From positions 1-37,574 of the forward strand of contig MAAF01000021.1 of assembly GCA_002163005.1 (NCBI GenBank): a DNA stretch of 37,574 bases. The letters run 5' to 3'. Below are positions 24,201 through 32,622 of the stretch, in pieces (positions within the stretch are counted from its first letter, which is position 1; the number at the start of each line of letters is the position of its first letter). The notes beneath the pieces are model-generated. The model was not told where the DNA came from. It was given only the letters and a program-made list of their open reading frames with translations, and ran no database searches. The stretch is from Colwellia psychrerythraea. Lineage in GTDB: Bacteria; Pseudomonadota; Gammaproteobacteria; Enterobacterales; Alteromonadaceae. Made by a program: the position numbers and the translations under genes.

Positions 24201-25573
24201 TCATTAACCGACCGTTGAGTAGCTTTTAAAAACGTTGTCATCGCTTCCAGCATTTCTTGATAATACGGATTGTAAGTTAATCGTTGCATTGGCAAATCAC
24301 GCGTAAGGTTCATTGCGGTGACTTCTCCCTTAATAACCTGTTTATTATGTTTGCATGCTTTATAACGCGGGGCATCTGTAACATAGTGACCACAGTTTCT
24401 ATATTGGCCATTAACGCCATAATGTGGGTTATCTGGAGAATTCGTTGTTGCAATGTGGGCAACATCAAAAATTTCATTACATAAGCTCTCAGCTGAACAT
24501 TCAGGCACAATCACTTCCATCACATCAACTAATTTTGTCGGCAACTTGTTGTTATCACCATAATAAATCAAAACACTTTTCTTCATCTGCTCTTGCGGTG
24601 ATGCTAACTGCCACTGCTGAACTAGCTGTAAGGTATGTGCAGTATCTATGGTTTGGTCATGTTCACTCGCCACAACAAACAGTGGAATATCATGCATTTG
24701 TCGACTCGCATTTGCCCCTTCCCCCACAACAAGATTCATTAAGGCGTGAACCTGTGCTCCCGCGTTATACGGGAATGACTCATATTTAGCAAAATCAATA
24801 TCGGCATCTAAATCAAGCCAGTCAACAAAAGGGATACCATCAATATATTGAGCTAACCAAGCTAAATCACTTTTTGCCTTTGAGGCTGGCGACCACATAA
24901 AGAGTCCTTTAATTTTTTCGTCAACCTGTTGTTGCTGCATCAAATAATTAAAAATAAGTGCCCCGCCAGTAGATAAGCCGCCAAGGTACACTTGCTGATA
25001 ATCATTTAACGTTTGATCAATGGCAAATTTTGTCGCTTGCTGCCACGCTTCATAATCAGTGTTAAGTAATTCTGAAGGCGCTACGCCATGGCCTGGCAAT
25101 AACAAGGTACGTACCGTAAAACCCTGTTGATAGAAAAATTGGCTAAGATCATGAAAAGAGAATGGTGAATCAGTTAAGCCATGAATAAGTAAAATGGCTT
25201 TATCGTTATTATGTTGAGTTAATTCAAATGGAGCAACCAGTTGGCTTACCTTTGGTGTTTTTGACCATTGATTTTTTTTCGCTAATTGTTGGTAGGTCTC
25301 AGTAACAATCGGACAAGGCATACTTGCTCTAGGGTTTTTATTAACCACAACTTTGTATGCACTCGTAAGGTATTGCTGGTAGCTAGACAGTTTTTCAAAG
25401 TTAATGCTTGCAAAAGGCTCATCTTCCGCTTCATTTGCGAAGCGATACTTGCCCGATTCAATAAGAGAAACATAATCATCTTGAATAGTCAGGCAATCTT
25501 GCTGTGCTTGGGCAAATGACAAGGTACTTACCAACCACAGTAGTAATATCGTGTACTTATTGACATTTTTCAT
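24197..25573 (-). CDS. Secreted alpha/beta hydrolase (serine lipase/esterase-like)
   Basis: The 458-residue protein has a signal peptide (residues 1-24, ending FAQAQ). Its alpha/beta-hydrolase core shows the oxyanion-region motif LLIHGLTDSPFSF (about 128-140), the GHG turn in LLLPGHGVAPSE, and the nucleophile elbow GGLSTGGA with Ser201. The probable acid is Asp in VASEHDQTID (about 308), and a His follows near the C-terminal end (for example in FDVAHIATT). The sequence resembles the monoacylglycerol-lipase/carboxylesterase branch (Hydrolase_4), with an extra N-terminal region and an insert carrying several cysteines (CSAESLC, CGHY). The likely substrates are esters or lipids outside the cytoplasm. 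Its stop overlaps that of the convergent small gene in TTAA. Confidence 0.8.
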   Translation of the reverse strand: MKNVNKYTILLLWLVSTLSFAQAQQDCLTIQDDYVSLIESGKYRFANEAEDEPFASINFEKLSSYQQYLTSAYKVVVNKNPRASMPCPIVTETYQQLAKKNQWSKTPKVSQLVAPFELTQHNNDKAILLIHGLTDSPFSFHDLSQFFYQQGFTVRTLLLPGHGVAPSELLNTDYEAWQQATKFAIDQTLNDYQQVYLGGLSTGGALIFNYLMQQQQVDEKIKGLFMWSPASKAKSDLAWLAQYIDGIPFVDWLDLDADIDFAKYESFPYNAGAQVHALMNLVVGEGANASRQMHDIPLFVVASEHDQTIDTAHTLQLVQQWQLASPQEQMKKSVLIYYGDNNKLPTKLVDVMEVIVPECSAESLCNEIFDVAHIATTNSPDNPHYGVNGQYRNCGHYVTDAPRYKACKHNKQVIKGEVTAMNLTRDLPMQRLTYNPYYQEMLEAMTTFLKATQRSVND

Positions 25574-25654
25574 CCTGATTTCCTGTTAATGGTTTCTGTT
25601 TTACGTTATCGATGAACGGTTCGGTTTCTAACAATCTATACTACGCAAAAAAAT

Positions 25655-25687
25655 AACGCCTTTGAAACATTATGCTTCAAAGGCGTT
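25655..25687 (-). terminator. Intrinsic terminator of rph-pyrE
   Basis: AACGCCTTTGAA (25655-25666) and TTCAAAGGCGTT (25676-25687) form a perfect 12-bp stem with a 9-base loop. On the minus strand it is followed by ATTTTTTT, giving a textbook terminator 50 bases after pyrE. On the plus strand a TTT also follows, so it may work both ways. Confidence 0.88.
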
Positions 25688-25738
25688 TTTGCTTAAAGGT
25701 AAGTAACTAAACTTTACTCACTAACGGTTGTTAGCGTA

Positions 25739-26392
25739 TTAGATACCGTAATTTAAACGATATTTTTTAATGCTTGCTAAGTTTTCTGCTAATTCAGGTT
25801 GGTTTGCTACTTTTTCTTCTAGGAAGGTAACTACGTCACCTAAGGTAACAATCGCCGCTACTTGTGTACCAAAATCACGTTCAACTTCTTGAATTGCTGA
25901 AAGTTCACCTTGGCCTTTTTCTTGACGGTCTAGGGCAATTAATACACCAGAAAGCTGTGCTCCATGTGTTTTAATGATTTCCATTGATTCACGAATAGCA
26001 GTACCGGCAGTAATAACATCATCAACTAACATGATTTTACCTTCAAGCTCAGCGCCCACTAATGAACCACCTTCGCCATGAGTTTTTGCTTCTTTACGGT
26101 TGAAGCAATAAGGCACATCTATATTGTGGTGATCGTACAGCGCAACGGTTGTTGTTGTAGCAATTGGAATACCTTTATAAGCTGGACCAAAAACTAAATC
26201 AAAATCAATTTTTGCATCTATTAACGTAGCTGCATAAAAACGACCTAAGCGCGCTAAATCACCGCCGGTTTTAAACATACCCGCGTTAAAAAAGTAAGGG
26301 CTAACTCGGCCAGACTTTAACGTGAATTCACCAAAGCGTAATACCTGTTTCTCTATCGCAAATTCAATAAACTCGCGTTGATAATCTTTCAT
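25739..26392 (-). CDS. pyrE: Orotate phosphoribosyltransferase PyrE
   Basis: PyrE joins orotate and PRPP to give orotidine 5'-phosphate in pyrimidine synthesis. The 217-residue protein is nearly the same length as the E. coli enzyme. It shows [20 protein letters not shown] near the N-terminus, [15 protein letters not shown], the flexible catalytic loop [12 protein letters not shown], and the PRPP-binding [16 protein letters not shown]. It is downstream of rph as in enteric bacteria, but the approximately 285-base spacer is filled by a MITE-like element, so the leader differs from the classical UTP-sensitive attenuator. AGGAAAA lies before the ATG. Confidence 0.97.
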   Translation of the reverse strand: MKDYQREFIEFAIEKQVLRFGEFTLKSGRVSPYFFNAGMFKTGGDLARLGRFYAATLIDAKIDFDLVFGPAYKGIPIATTTTVALYDHHNIDVPYCFNRKEAKTHGEGGSLVGAELEGKIMLVDDVITAGTAIRESMEIIKTHGAQLSGVLIALDRQEKGQGELSAIQEVERDFGTQVAAIVTLGDVVTFLEEKVANQPELAENLASIKKYRLNYGI

Positions 26393-26409
26393 AGTTTTTT
26401 TCCTGTGTG

Positions 26410-26681
26410 CCTAGGGGCTGTTGATCTGTCAATTTAAAACTCTGTTGCACTTGAAAAAGATGGCAATTGAGGCGCTTAATATAATGTTTGGTTGTTCCAA
26501 ATGCATATTGAGCAACAAAGATTGGCGCTTTTTCAAAGCAACCCGAAGGGCTATGGCTAATTTTCAACTTAACATCGTTGAAAATCGTTAAAGTAGACTA
26601 ACTACATCGTACTCTTTCCGCCTTGTTACCTTGCAAATTAGCCTATAGCAGAGACTAATTTGAAAGAACAATAGCCCCTAA
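26410..26681. mobile_element. About 270-bp MITE-like element between rph and pyrE
   Basis: The terminal inverted repeats are TAGGGGCTGTTG (26412-26423) and CAATAGCCCCTA (26669-26680), matching at 11 of 12 positions. If the repeat proper begins at GGGG, both ends are flanked by TA, as in IS630/mariner-type insertion. Inside are further hairpins: ATTTTCAAC/GTTGAAAAT (26560-26568 and 26577-26585), CAAATTAG/CTAATTTG (26634-26641 and 26655-26662), and a longer imperfect one around TTGAAAAAG (26451). No transposase is encoded. The right end supplies the TAG stop of rph; the left end lies 20 bases before pyrE. Confidence 0.7.
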
Positions 26682-27391
26682 CTTAATGCTGCTTTTTGTA
26701 GGTCGAATAATTCGTTGATACCGTTTTTAGCCAATTCAAGCATCGCTTGCATTTCTTCAAAGCTAAACGGTTCTTCTTCAGCTGTACCTTGTACTTCAAT
26801 CAGCTTGCCGGTATCTGTCATAACAACGTTCATATCAGTATCAGCAGCTGAGTCTTCTGGGTAATCTAAATCAGCAACGGCTTCGCCTTTATAAATACCA
26901 ACTGATACTGCAGCAATCATATGCTTAAGTGGGTTAGTTTTAATAATATCTTTAGCACGCATATAGTTAAGTGCATCAACGAGCGCAACACAAGCACCGG
27001 TAATAGCAGCAGTACGTGTACCGCCATCGGCTTGAATAACATCACAATCAACTGAAATGGTATTTTCGCCTAAGGCTTTTAAATCAACTGCTGCACGTAA
27101 TGCACGGGCGATTAAGCGAGAAATCTCCAACGTACGACCACTTTGTTTGCCCGAAGCCGCTTCACGACGCATACGGGTATGCGTAGAGCGAGGTAACATG
27201 CCGTATTCAGCAGTAACCCAACCTTTACCTTGGCCTTTTAAGAAACGTGGTACACCAACTTCAACGGTCGCAGTACAAATTACTTTAGTATCGCCAAACT
27301 CAATAAGTACTGAGCCTTCTGCATGAGTAGTAAATTGACGAGTAATTGTTACTGGGCGAATTTGCCCTAATGTTCTGCCGCTTGGACGCAT
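26678..27391 (-). CDS. rph: Ribonuclease PH
   Basis: RNase PH is a phosphate-dependent 3'-to-5' exoribonuclease that trims tRNA precursors. The 237-residue protein matches the family: [16 protein letters not shown] at the start, [41 protein letters not shown], and [21 protein letters not shown] with the phosphate-binding Arg residues, then [19 protein letters not shown]. The C-terminus ends AALS at a TAG that lies in the terminal repeat of the adjacent element, so the original last residues may have been altered, without reaching the catalytic core. It is the first gene of rph-pyrE. Confidence 0.97.
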   Translation of the reverse strand: MRPSGRTLGQIRPVTITRQFTTHAEGSVLIEFGDTKVICTATVEVGVPRFLKGQGKGWVTAEYGMLPRSTHTRMRREAASGKQSGRTLEISRLIARALRAAVDLKALGENTISVDCDVIQADGGTRTAAITGACVALVDALNYMRAKDIIKTNPLKHMIAAVSVGIYKGEAVADLDYPEDSAADTDMNVVMTDTGKLIEVQGTAEEEPFSFEEMQAMLELAKNGINELFDLQKAALS

Positions 27392-27455
27392 GGAGTGTTC
27401 CTTTATAGTAAATATAAGTTAAGACTAATAAATTAATTCTCGCTATTATAATGCT

Positions 27456-27548
27456 TATAGCCGTTACCGATCAAGATGCAGGTTTCAGAGTGCTTGAGCA
27501 ATTTCAACTCAAGGCGCTATGATGAAATTACGAATAGTAACGGGTATA
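27456..27548. repeat. 93-bp palindromic element upstream of rph
   Basis: TATAGCCGTTAC (27456-27467) and GTAACGGGTATA (27537-27548) are inverted repeats matching at 11 of 12 positions. Inside are nested short stems such as AATTTCA/TGAAATT (27500-27506 and 27523-27529) and the shared core ATGCAGGTTTCAG (27476-27488), also found in the 16512-16567 palindrome. It fills most of the divergent region between rph and the thioredoxin-like gene. Confidence 0.6.
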
Positions 27549-27626
27549 TGTCACTTTTTTGAAATATAGTTCAACAATACAAGGTCATGTTAATTGTCCC
27601 AAGCAACGAAAATATTTGAGAGCTTC

Positions 27627-28166
27627 ATGAGAATTATCACCACATTAGTTATCAGTTTAAGTCTACTATTAAGTAGTATTGCCACGGCAAATACTTCGTC
27701 CCCTGTTGTAACGCCAAGCTTACCCACTTACAGTAAAATATATGATGACCAACGTGATCCCTTTAAAGATGCAGCCGCAGCACTTACTTTAGCGAAAGAA
27801 ACCAATCGCCAAGTATTGATTGAAATAGGCGGGAATTGGTGTAGCTGGTGCCATAAAATGGACGCTTTTCTTGCTAAAAATCCTGATGTCTATGAAGCAT
27901 TACATAGCCAATATGTTTTATTAAAAGTAAGTGTCAGTGACAGTAATGAAAATAATGATTTTATGAAATCACTGCCCCCAGTACTGGGTTATCCACATAT
28001 GTACGTGTCCACTGCGCAAGGAAAAATGATTTTATCTAAAGATACCGCAGAGTTGTTGGCTGGTAATAACTATTCAAAATCACAATGGTTAAATTTTTTA
28101 AGTGACTGGTCTGTTAGTGCAACCAAAACGCAAACACAATTAACAACAACGGCTTCAGTAGAATAA
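27627..28166 (+). CDS. Secreted thioredoxin-like protein with CSWC motif
   Basis: The protein has a signal peptide (MRIITTLVISLSLLLSSIATA) and a thioredoxin fold with WCSWC (Cys72 and Cys75) in EIGGNWCSWCHKMDAFLAKNPDV, resembling the thioredoxin_7/DUF255-like group. A cis-Pro-type turn is seen in VLGYPHMYV. It would work in the periplasm as a disulfide reductase or isomerase. The frame is open from TTG 27594, but ATG 27627 begins the signal peptide and has GAGAG just upstream, so it was chosen (179 residues). It is followed after 52 bases by the Tat-exported subunit and the GMC flavoprotein, suggesting a role in maturing that enzyme, whose sequence contains a cysteine cluster. Confidence 0.8.
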   Translation: MRIITTLVISLSLLLSSIATANTSSPVVTPSLPTYSKIYDDQRDPFKDAAAALTLAKETNRQVLIEIGGNWCSWCHKMDAFLAKNPDVYEALHSQYVLLKVSVSDSNENNDFMKSLPPVLGYPHMYVSTAQGKMILSKDTAELLAGNNYSKSQWLNFLSDWSVSATKTQTQLTTTASVE

Positions 28167-28218
28167 TTAATAGTTCATATCCAAGCATCAAACCTACCCA
28201 GGTTATAGGAGCACATCA

Positions 28219-28968
28219 GTGATTAATGAAGATAAATGTAGGTCTTTTTTTGATAAAAACTATCGAACGCCTGAGTTCATCAAAAACAAAAAGAGACAAG
28301 CGCAGCAGGGTCGACGCGGCTTCCTTAAGTCGGCCGCGGGCATGGGCGCATTAGCCAGCTTGCCCGTGTTTAGTGTTAGCGCTAAAACGCAACTATCACT
28401 GAATGAGTTACTTAACACCTTAGTTAAAACAGATCCTTGGTTAACACTTGATGCCACCTTGAATCAATTATTACCCAGCTCACCAACAGGTCCTAGCGCA
28501 AGTGAAATCAGAGCAACGGCTTATTTGCACCAAGTGATGACGGTACAACCGACAGAACAAGACGAAAAAGACTTTATCCTAAAAGGTGTTGGTTGGTTAA
28601 ATGGCTATGCCAACAGTGAAAAGTCTGCCGATTTTGCACTGTTAAGCTTTAGCGATAAAGAACAGTTACTTCGCGGGATTAGCCGCTCAACGGCGGGACA
28701 AAACTGGTTAAACACCTTACTCGGCTATATTTTTCAAGCCATGCTTTCGCCTCCAAGTTACGGCGGTAACCCTAATGGTATTGGTTGGGCATGGTTAGAA
28801 CATCAAGCTGGCTTCCCACTGCCTGAAAAAGGTCAACGTTATTTTGAATTACCTACCCGAGCCCGTATTGATTTGATCAGCCGAGTAGATTACGACAATA
28901 AACGCGTAGCTACTCACCATCAAGAAACGAGCCGTAATAAATCGCACCAAGGAACTAAAAAATCATGA
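28219..28968 (+). CDS. Gluconate 2-dehydrogenase subunit 3-like protein with Tat signal
   Basis: A 249-residue protein of the gluconate dehydrogenase small-subunit family. The twin-arginine motif RRGFLK (Arg32-Arg33) is followed by a hydrophobic stretch (AAGMGALASLPVFSVSA), after an unusually long charged N-terminal region. The mature part has the family elements TLDATLNQLLPSSPTGPSASEI and PPSYGGNPNGIGWAWLEHQAGFPLP. In known relatives this subunit carries its flavoprotein partner through the Tat system. GTG 28219 has TAGGAG 7 bases upstream. Its stop overlaps the GMC start by ATGA, so the two are translationally coupled. Confidence 0.87.
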   Translation: MINEDKCRSFFDKNYRTPEFIKNKKRQAQQGRRGFLKSAAGMGALASLPVFSVSAKTQLSLNELLNTLVKTDPWLTLDATLNQLLPSSPTGPSASEIRATAYLHQVMTVQPTEQDEKDFILKGVGWLNGYANSEKSADFALLSFSDKEQLLRGISRSTAGQNWLNTLLGYIFQAMLSPPSYGGNPNGIGWAWLEHQAGFPLPEKGQRYFELPTRARIDLISRVDYDNKRVATHHQETSRNKSHQGTKKS

Positions 28969-30686
28969 GTTATGACATTTGCATCATTGGTAGCGGTGCT
29001 GGCGCCTCCCCTATTGCTCACCAATTATCAACCGCGGGCGCTAAAGTCTTAGTCCTTGAAAAAGGCCCTTGGTTAACTGAAAAAGAATTCTTCAAAGACG
29101 AACTCACTATCAGTATTCATGATGCTTACAATCCAAAGCTAACTGATGAGCAACATGTCATTGAAGAAGAATATTTCGATGAAAATGATAAACCTTTCTG
29201 GCAAGGTGAAAAAACCAGTGACTCTGGCTGGAGTTGGTGGAATGGTAACGTGGTCGGTGGCTCTTCAAACTTCATGAGTGGTTATTTTCATCGCTTAAAA
29301 CCTATTGATTTTCGCTTAAAATCTGAGTTTGGTGCTATTAGTGGTGCCAACGTCGAAGATTGGCCCATTAGCTACGACGAACTCGAACCTTACTATGCCA
29401 AAGTAGAGCGTGAAGTGGGCGTATCTGGTCGTGTGGTGGAACATCCACATCAAGAGCCACGCTCAACAGACTTCCCCTATCCGCCTATTGCCGAGTTGCC
29501 CATGTCGTCATGGATAGATAAAGCAGCGAAAGAAATTGGCTATCATGCCATTCCTGTACCTAGAGCAATCTTGTCAAAACCCGCCATGGGCAGACGCAGT
29601 TGCGAATATTCTGGCTACTGCAGCAGTTATGGTTGTGCTTCAGGCGCTAAAGGCAGTGGCCGAGCAGCATTATTAAATAACGCTGTGGCATCAGGTAATT
29701 GCACCATTCAAGCCAATGCAAAAGTGTATAAAATTGCCACTGATAAACAAGGTGAAATTACTGGCGTGCACTACTACGATAAAATAGGTCGTAAAAAATC
29801 AGTGACTGCCAAAATATATGTGGTGGCTTGCCAAGCAGTTGAGACTTCTCGTTTATTACTGGCCTCAACAGGTGAAAAATTTCCACAAGGTCTCGCCAAC
29901 AATAACGGCCAAGTTGGTAAAAACTTACTCTTTAGTGGCGGTGGTACTGGCCAAGGCGACTTTAATTATGCAGATTTATCCGATAAACAAGTCAGTGAAT
30001 TAAAACAAGTAGGTCCTTTTATTAATCGCGCCTTGCAAGATTGGTATCAAATTGCCGATAAAAGCTTTACTGGCGCCAATGCTAAAGGACAAGCCAAAGG
30101 CGGCACTATCGATTTTTTGTTCCATCAAAACCCCATCGCCAGAGCACGAGGAACACAATGGGGGTCTGATCAAAATGGTGATGATAAACTGCTGTGGGGC
30201 GAAGATTTAAAACAAAGTTTGAAAACAGAATTTACTAGCTATAAAACGCTACGCTTTGAAGTGTTTAACGATTGGCTGCCAACTGACGATTGTTTTGTCA
30301 GCTTAGATAACGAAGTAACAGATCAATGGGGCGACCCAGTAGCCAAAGTTCGTATTGGCTATCATGATCACGATCTTGAAGTGGGCGAATACTTATCAAA
30401 AAAAGCAGAAAAGCTGCTTGAAGCCTTAGGCGCAAAAAATGTCTCTTCTTCAGTAAGTGGTTACCCGTCCACAAATTTAATGGCTGGTGGTTGTCGTTTT
30501 GGTAATGATCCTAAAACCTCAGTGCTCAATAAAAATTGCCAAGCCCATGAAATTGATAACTTATATGTTACTGATGGTTCATTTATGCCAACCGGCGGTA
30601 GCGTACCTTACACCTTTACCATTTACGCCAACGCCTTTCGGGTTGCCGATAAAATAAAAGCACATTGGTTAACCCTGACAAGCTAG
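28965..30686 (+). CDS. GMC family FAD-dependent oxidoreductase
   Basis: A 573-residue flavoprotein, probably the catalytic subunit of a periplasmic sugar or alcohol dehydrogenase. The FAD-binding Rossmann motif IIGSGAGASPIAHQL is at the N-terminus, NVVGGSSNFMSGYFHRL is the second GMC signature, and the C-terminal NLYVTDGSFMPTGGSVPYTFTIYANAFRVAD holds the usual flavin contact end. It has no signal peptide, as expected if exported with the Tat subunit. Cys213, Cys219 and Cys224 (CEYSGYCSSYGC) lie where related FAD dehydrogenases have their cysteine cluster, which in some binds an iron-sulfur centre. No cytochrome c subunit gene is adjacent, so the electron acceptor is unknown. Confidence 0.92.
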   Translation: MSYDICIIGSGAGASPIAHQLSTAGAKVLVLEKGPWLTEKEFFKDELTISIHDAYNPKLTDEQHVIEEEYFDENDKPFWQGEKTSDSGWSWWNGNVVGGSSNFMSGYFHRLKPIDFRLKSEFGAISGANVEDWPISYDELEPYYAKVEREVGVSGRVVEHPHQEPRSTDFPYPPIAELPMSSWIDKAAKEIGYHAIPVPRAILSKPAMGRRSCEYSGYCSSYGCASGAKGSGRAALLNNAVASGNCTIQANAKVYKIATDKQGEITGVHYYDKIGRKKSVTAKIYVVACQAVETSRLLLASTGEKFPQGLANNNGQVGKNLLFSGGGTGQGDFNYADLSDKQVSELKQVGPFINRALQDWYQIADKSFTGANAKGQAKGGTIDFLFHQNPIARARGTQWGSDQNGDDKLLWGEDLKQSLKTEFTSYKTLRFEVFNDWLPTDDCFVSLDNEVTDQWGDPVAKVRIGYHDHDLEVGEYLSKKAEKLLEALGAKNVSSSVSGYPSTNLMAGGCRFGNDPKTSVLNKNCQAHEIDNLYVTDGSFMPTGGSVPYTFTIYANAFRVADKIKAHWLTLTS

Positions 30687-30826
30687 TTTTGGCCAAGTGT
30701 AACTTACCCCTTAACGATAACTTAACACCACCACAAGGCTTCTCATTTAACATTGAATTTCTGGATAGATGTATCAAGCTCAGGCATAATTCAAGTAATT
30801 AAGTGACATTATTATTAGGATTTAAC

Positions 30827-31690
30827 ATGATCTACAGCATGACCGCATTCTCTCGCATTGAAATTAAAGGCGATTGGGGCAACGCCGTTTGGGAAATTCG
30901 CTCAGTTAATCAACGGTTTCTCGAAACCTATTTCCGTTTGCCGGAGCAATTTCGTGGCATAGAGCCTGTTTTACGTGAGCGCTTCCGTAAACAACTTAAT
31001 CGCGGAAAAGTAGAATGTAACTTACGTTTTAATGCCAACCCTGCAAACAAAAGCGAATTATCGCTTAATAAAAATTTAGCTCTGCAACTTATTCAGCATG
31101 CTAACTGGGTTAATGATCAAACACTTAACAGCAAAGTGAATCCTTTAGAAGTAATGCGCTGGCCTGGTGTGATGGAAGCACCAGAAAGCGATATGTCTGC
31201 CATTCAAGCTGAATTACTCGCTGCTTTTGACCAAGCGCTAAAAGACTTTATTGCCGCTCGCGCCAGCGAAGGTGAAAACCTTAAGGTAATGATTGAACAA
31301 CGCCTTGATGCAATAGCTAGCGAAGCCGATAAAGTAGCAGCGCATATGCCAGACGTAATTGCATGGCAGCGTAATCGCATCATCGAAAAATTCACCGATG
31401 CTAAAATTGATTTAGACTCAGGACGTGTTGAGCAAGAGTTAGTGTTATTAGCACAAAAAATGGATGTTGCCGAAGAGCTTGACCGTTTAAACAGCCATGT
31501 CACTGAAACGAAGAAAATCTTGAAGAAAGGTGGCGCACAAGGTCGTCGTTTAGATTTCATGATGCAAGAGTTTAACCGCGAAGCAAATACTCTAGGCTCC
31601 AAATCAATTAATACCGACATCACGGCAAGCGCCGTTGAGTTAAAAGTATTAATTGAACAAATGCGTGAGCAGATCGCTAATATCGAATAA
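30827..31690 (+). CDS. yicC: YicC family endoribonuclease
   Basis: The 287-residue protein matches YicC, a hexameric endoribonuclease family linked to small-RNA turnover and stationary-phase survival in E. coli. The N-terminal domain shows YSMTAFSRIE, VWEIRSVNQRFLETYFRLPE and LRERFRKQLNRGKVECNLRF. The C-terminal DUF1732 part shows QELVLLAQKMDVAEELDRLNSHV and GRRLDFMMQEFNREANTLGSKS. The frame is open from TTG 30803, but ATG 30827 has AGGA with 6-base spacing and yields the conserved N-terminus. A clear terminator follows, so it appears monocistronic. Confidence 0.95.
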   Translation: MIYSMTAFSRIEIKGDWGNAVWEIRSVNQRFLETYFRLPEQFRGIEPVLRERFRKQLNRGKVECNLRFNANPANKSELSLNKNLALQLIQHANWVNDQTLNSKVNPLEVMRWPGVMEAPESDMSAIQAELLAAFDQALKDFIAARASEGENLKVMIEQRLDAIASEADKVAAHMPDVIAWQRNRIIEKFTDAKIDLDSGRVEQELVLLAQKMDVAEELDRLNSHVTETKKILKKGGAQGRRLDFMMQEFNREANTLGSKSINTDITASAVELKVLIEQMREQIANIE

Positions 31691-31716
31691 TCCCTCAGCG
31701 AATTTGAATCATTAAA

Positions 31717-31754
31717 AAGCCATAGCTAAGTAATTCCTTAACTATGGCTTTTTT
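31717..31754 (+). terminator. Intrinsic terminator of yicC
   Basis: AAGCCATAGCTAAG (31717-31730) and CTTAACTATGGCTT (31737-31750) form a 14-bp stem with one mismatch and a 6-base loop, followed by TTTT. It lies 26 bases after the yicC stop. Confidence 0.85.
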
Positions 31755-31838
31755 GTGAGCAATCAAACGCACCAACATAGTAATGAGGCATATAGCTTGC
31801 TATAACATTAGTAGCTATTTTATAAAGGTACCTTCACC

Positions 31839-32504
31839 ATGATTACACTCTCCGCAGAACAATGCCGCATTATTGGCGTAATGCTTGAAAAAGAAACCAC
31901 CACACCTGAGCAATATCCCCTCTCTTTAAATGGTATTACAACGGGCTGTAATCAAAAGAGTAATCGTGATCCGGTAATGTCAATGTCAGAAAGTGATGTG
32001 CAAAACGTCGTTGATGAACTGGTGCAAATGAATCAATTAATGGTCGACCAAAAAGCATCGACTCGCGTTAATAAATACTTTCATCGCTTTTGTGATACCG
32101 AGTTTGGCAATTTGAAGTTCACACCTCAACAACGAGCCGTTATTTGTGTTTTATTTTTAAGAGGTCCGCAAACGCCTGGTGAATTAAGAACGCGTACCAA
32201 TAGACTGGCTGACTTTGCTGACGTTAGTGAGGTTGAAAACACCTTAAATCAATTGCAGGACTTAAACGGCCAAACCTTGGTCAGAAAGCTTGAACGTGAG
32301 CCTGGTAAACGAGAATCTCGTTATGTACATTTACTTTCAGATATTGATGAAAACAGTTTTGCTCAAGCTGCCATTACTCAAACTGAGGTTATGCCTTCAG
32401 AAGAGCAAACATCACTCACGCAAAGAGTCACCGAGTTAGAGCAACAAGTTGCTTCATTAACAGAGCAAATCAATTGCATAACAGAATTGTTAAATGATGA
32501 TTAA
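31839..32504 (+). CDS. yceH: YceH family protein (DUF480, UPF0502)
   Basis: A 221-residue protein of the YceH family, which has two winged-helix domains; its cellular role is unknown. The N-terminal signature LSAEQCRIIGVMLEKETTTPEQYPLSLN is split here as EQCRIIGVMLEKE and TPEQYPLSLN. GCNQKSNRDPVM and the second-domain AVICVLFLRGPQTPGELRTRTNRLADF are also diagnostic. The C-terminal 40 residues form a heptad-rich coiled coil (RVTELEQQVASLTEQINCITELL). It has its own upstream region after the yicC terminator. Confidence 0.93.
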   Translation: MITLSAEQCRIIGVMLEKETTTPEQYPLSLNGITTGCNQKSNRDPVMSMSESDVQNVVDELVQMNQLMVDQKASTRVNKYFHRFCDTEFGNLKFTPQQRAVICVLFLRGPQTPGELRTRTNRLADFADVSEVENTLNQLQDLNGQTLVRKLEREPGKRESRYVHLLSDIDENSFAQAAITQTEVMPSEEQTSLTQRVTELEQQVASLTEQINCITELLNDD

Positions 32505-32622
32505 GGGTAAATTTAAGCCTTATTCAACGCACTAATTTGGTGTAAGCACTAGAACTGTGCGGATTGAGACAGAACAGTATAAAATAAACAAGTCACCACA
32601 CATATTATGGAAAATATCCTTT

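Noticed and set aside
24284..24789. Overlapping plus-strand open frames inside the hydrolase gene
   Set aside because: They are antisense frames of a gene with a full catalytic motif set and signal peptide. They show no ribosome-binding site or recognisable family.
26364..26567. Minus-strand 67-codon open frame between rph and pyrE
   Set aside because: It lies mostly within the MITE-like element, overlaps the pyrE start, and shows no domain; it is best explained as repeat sequence.
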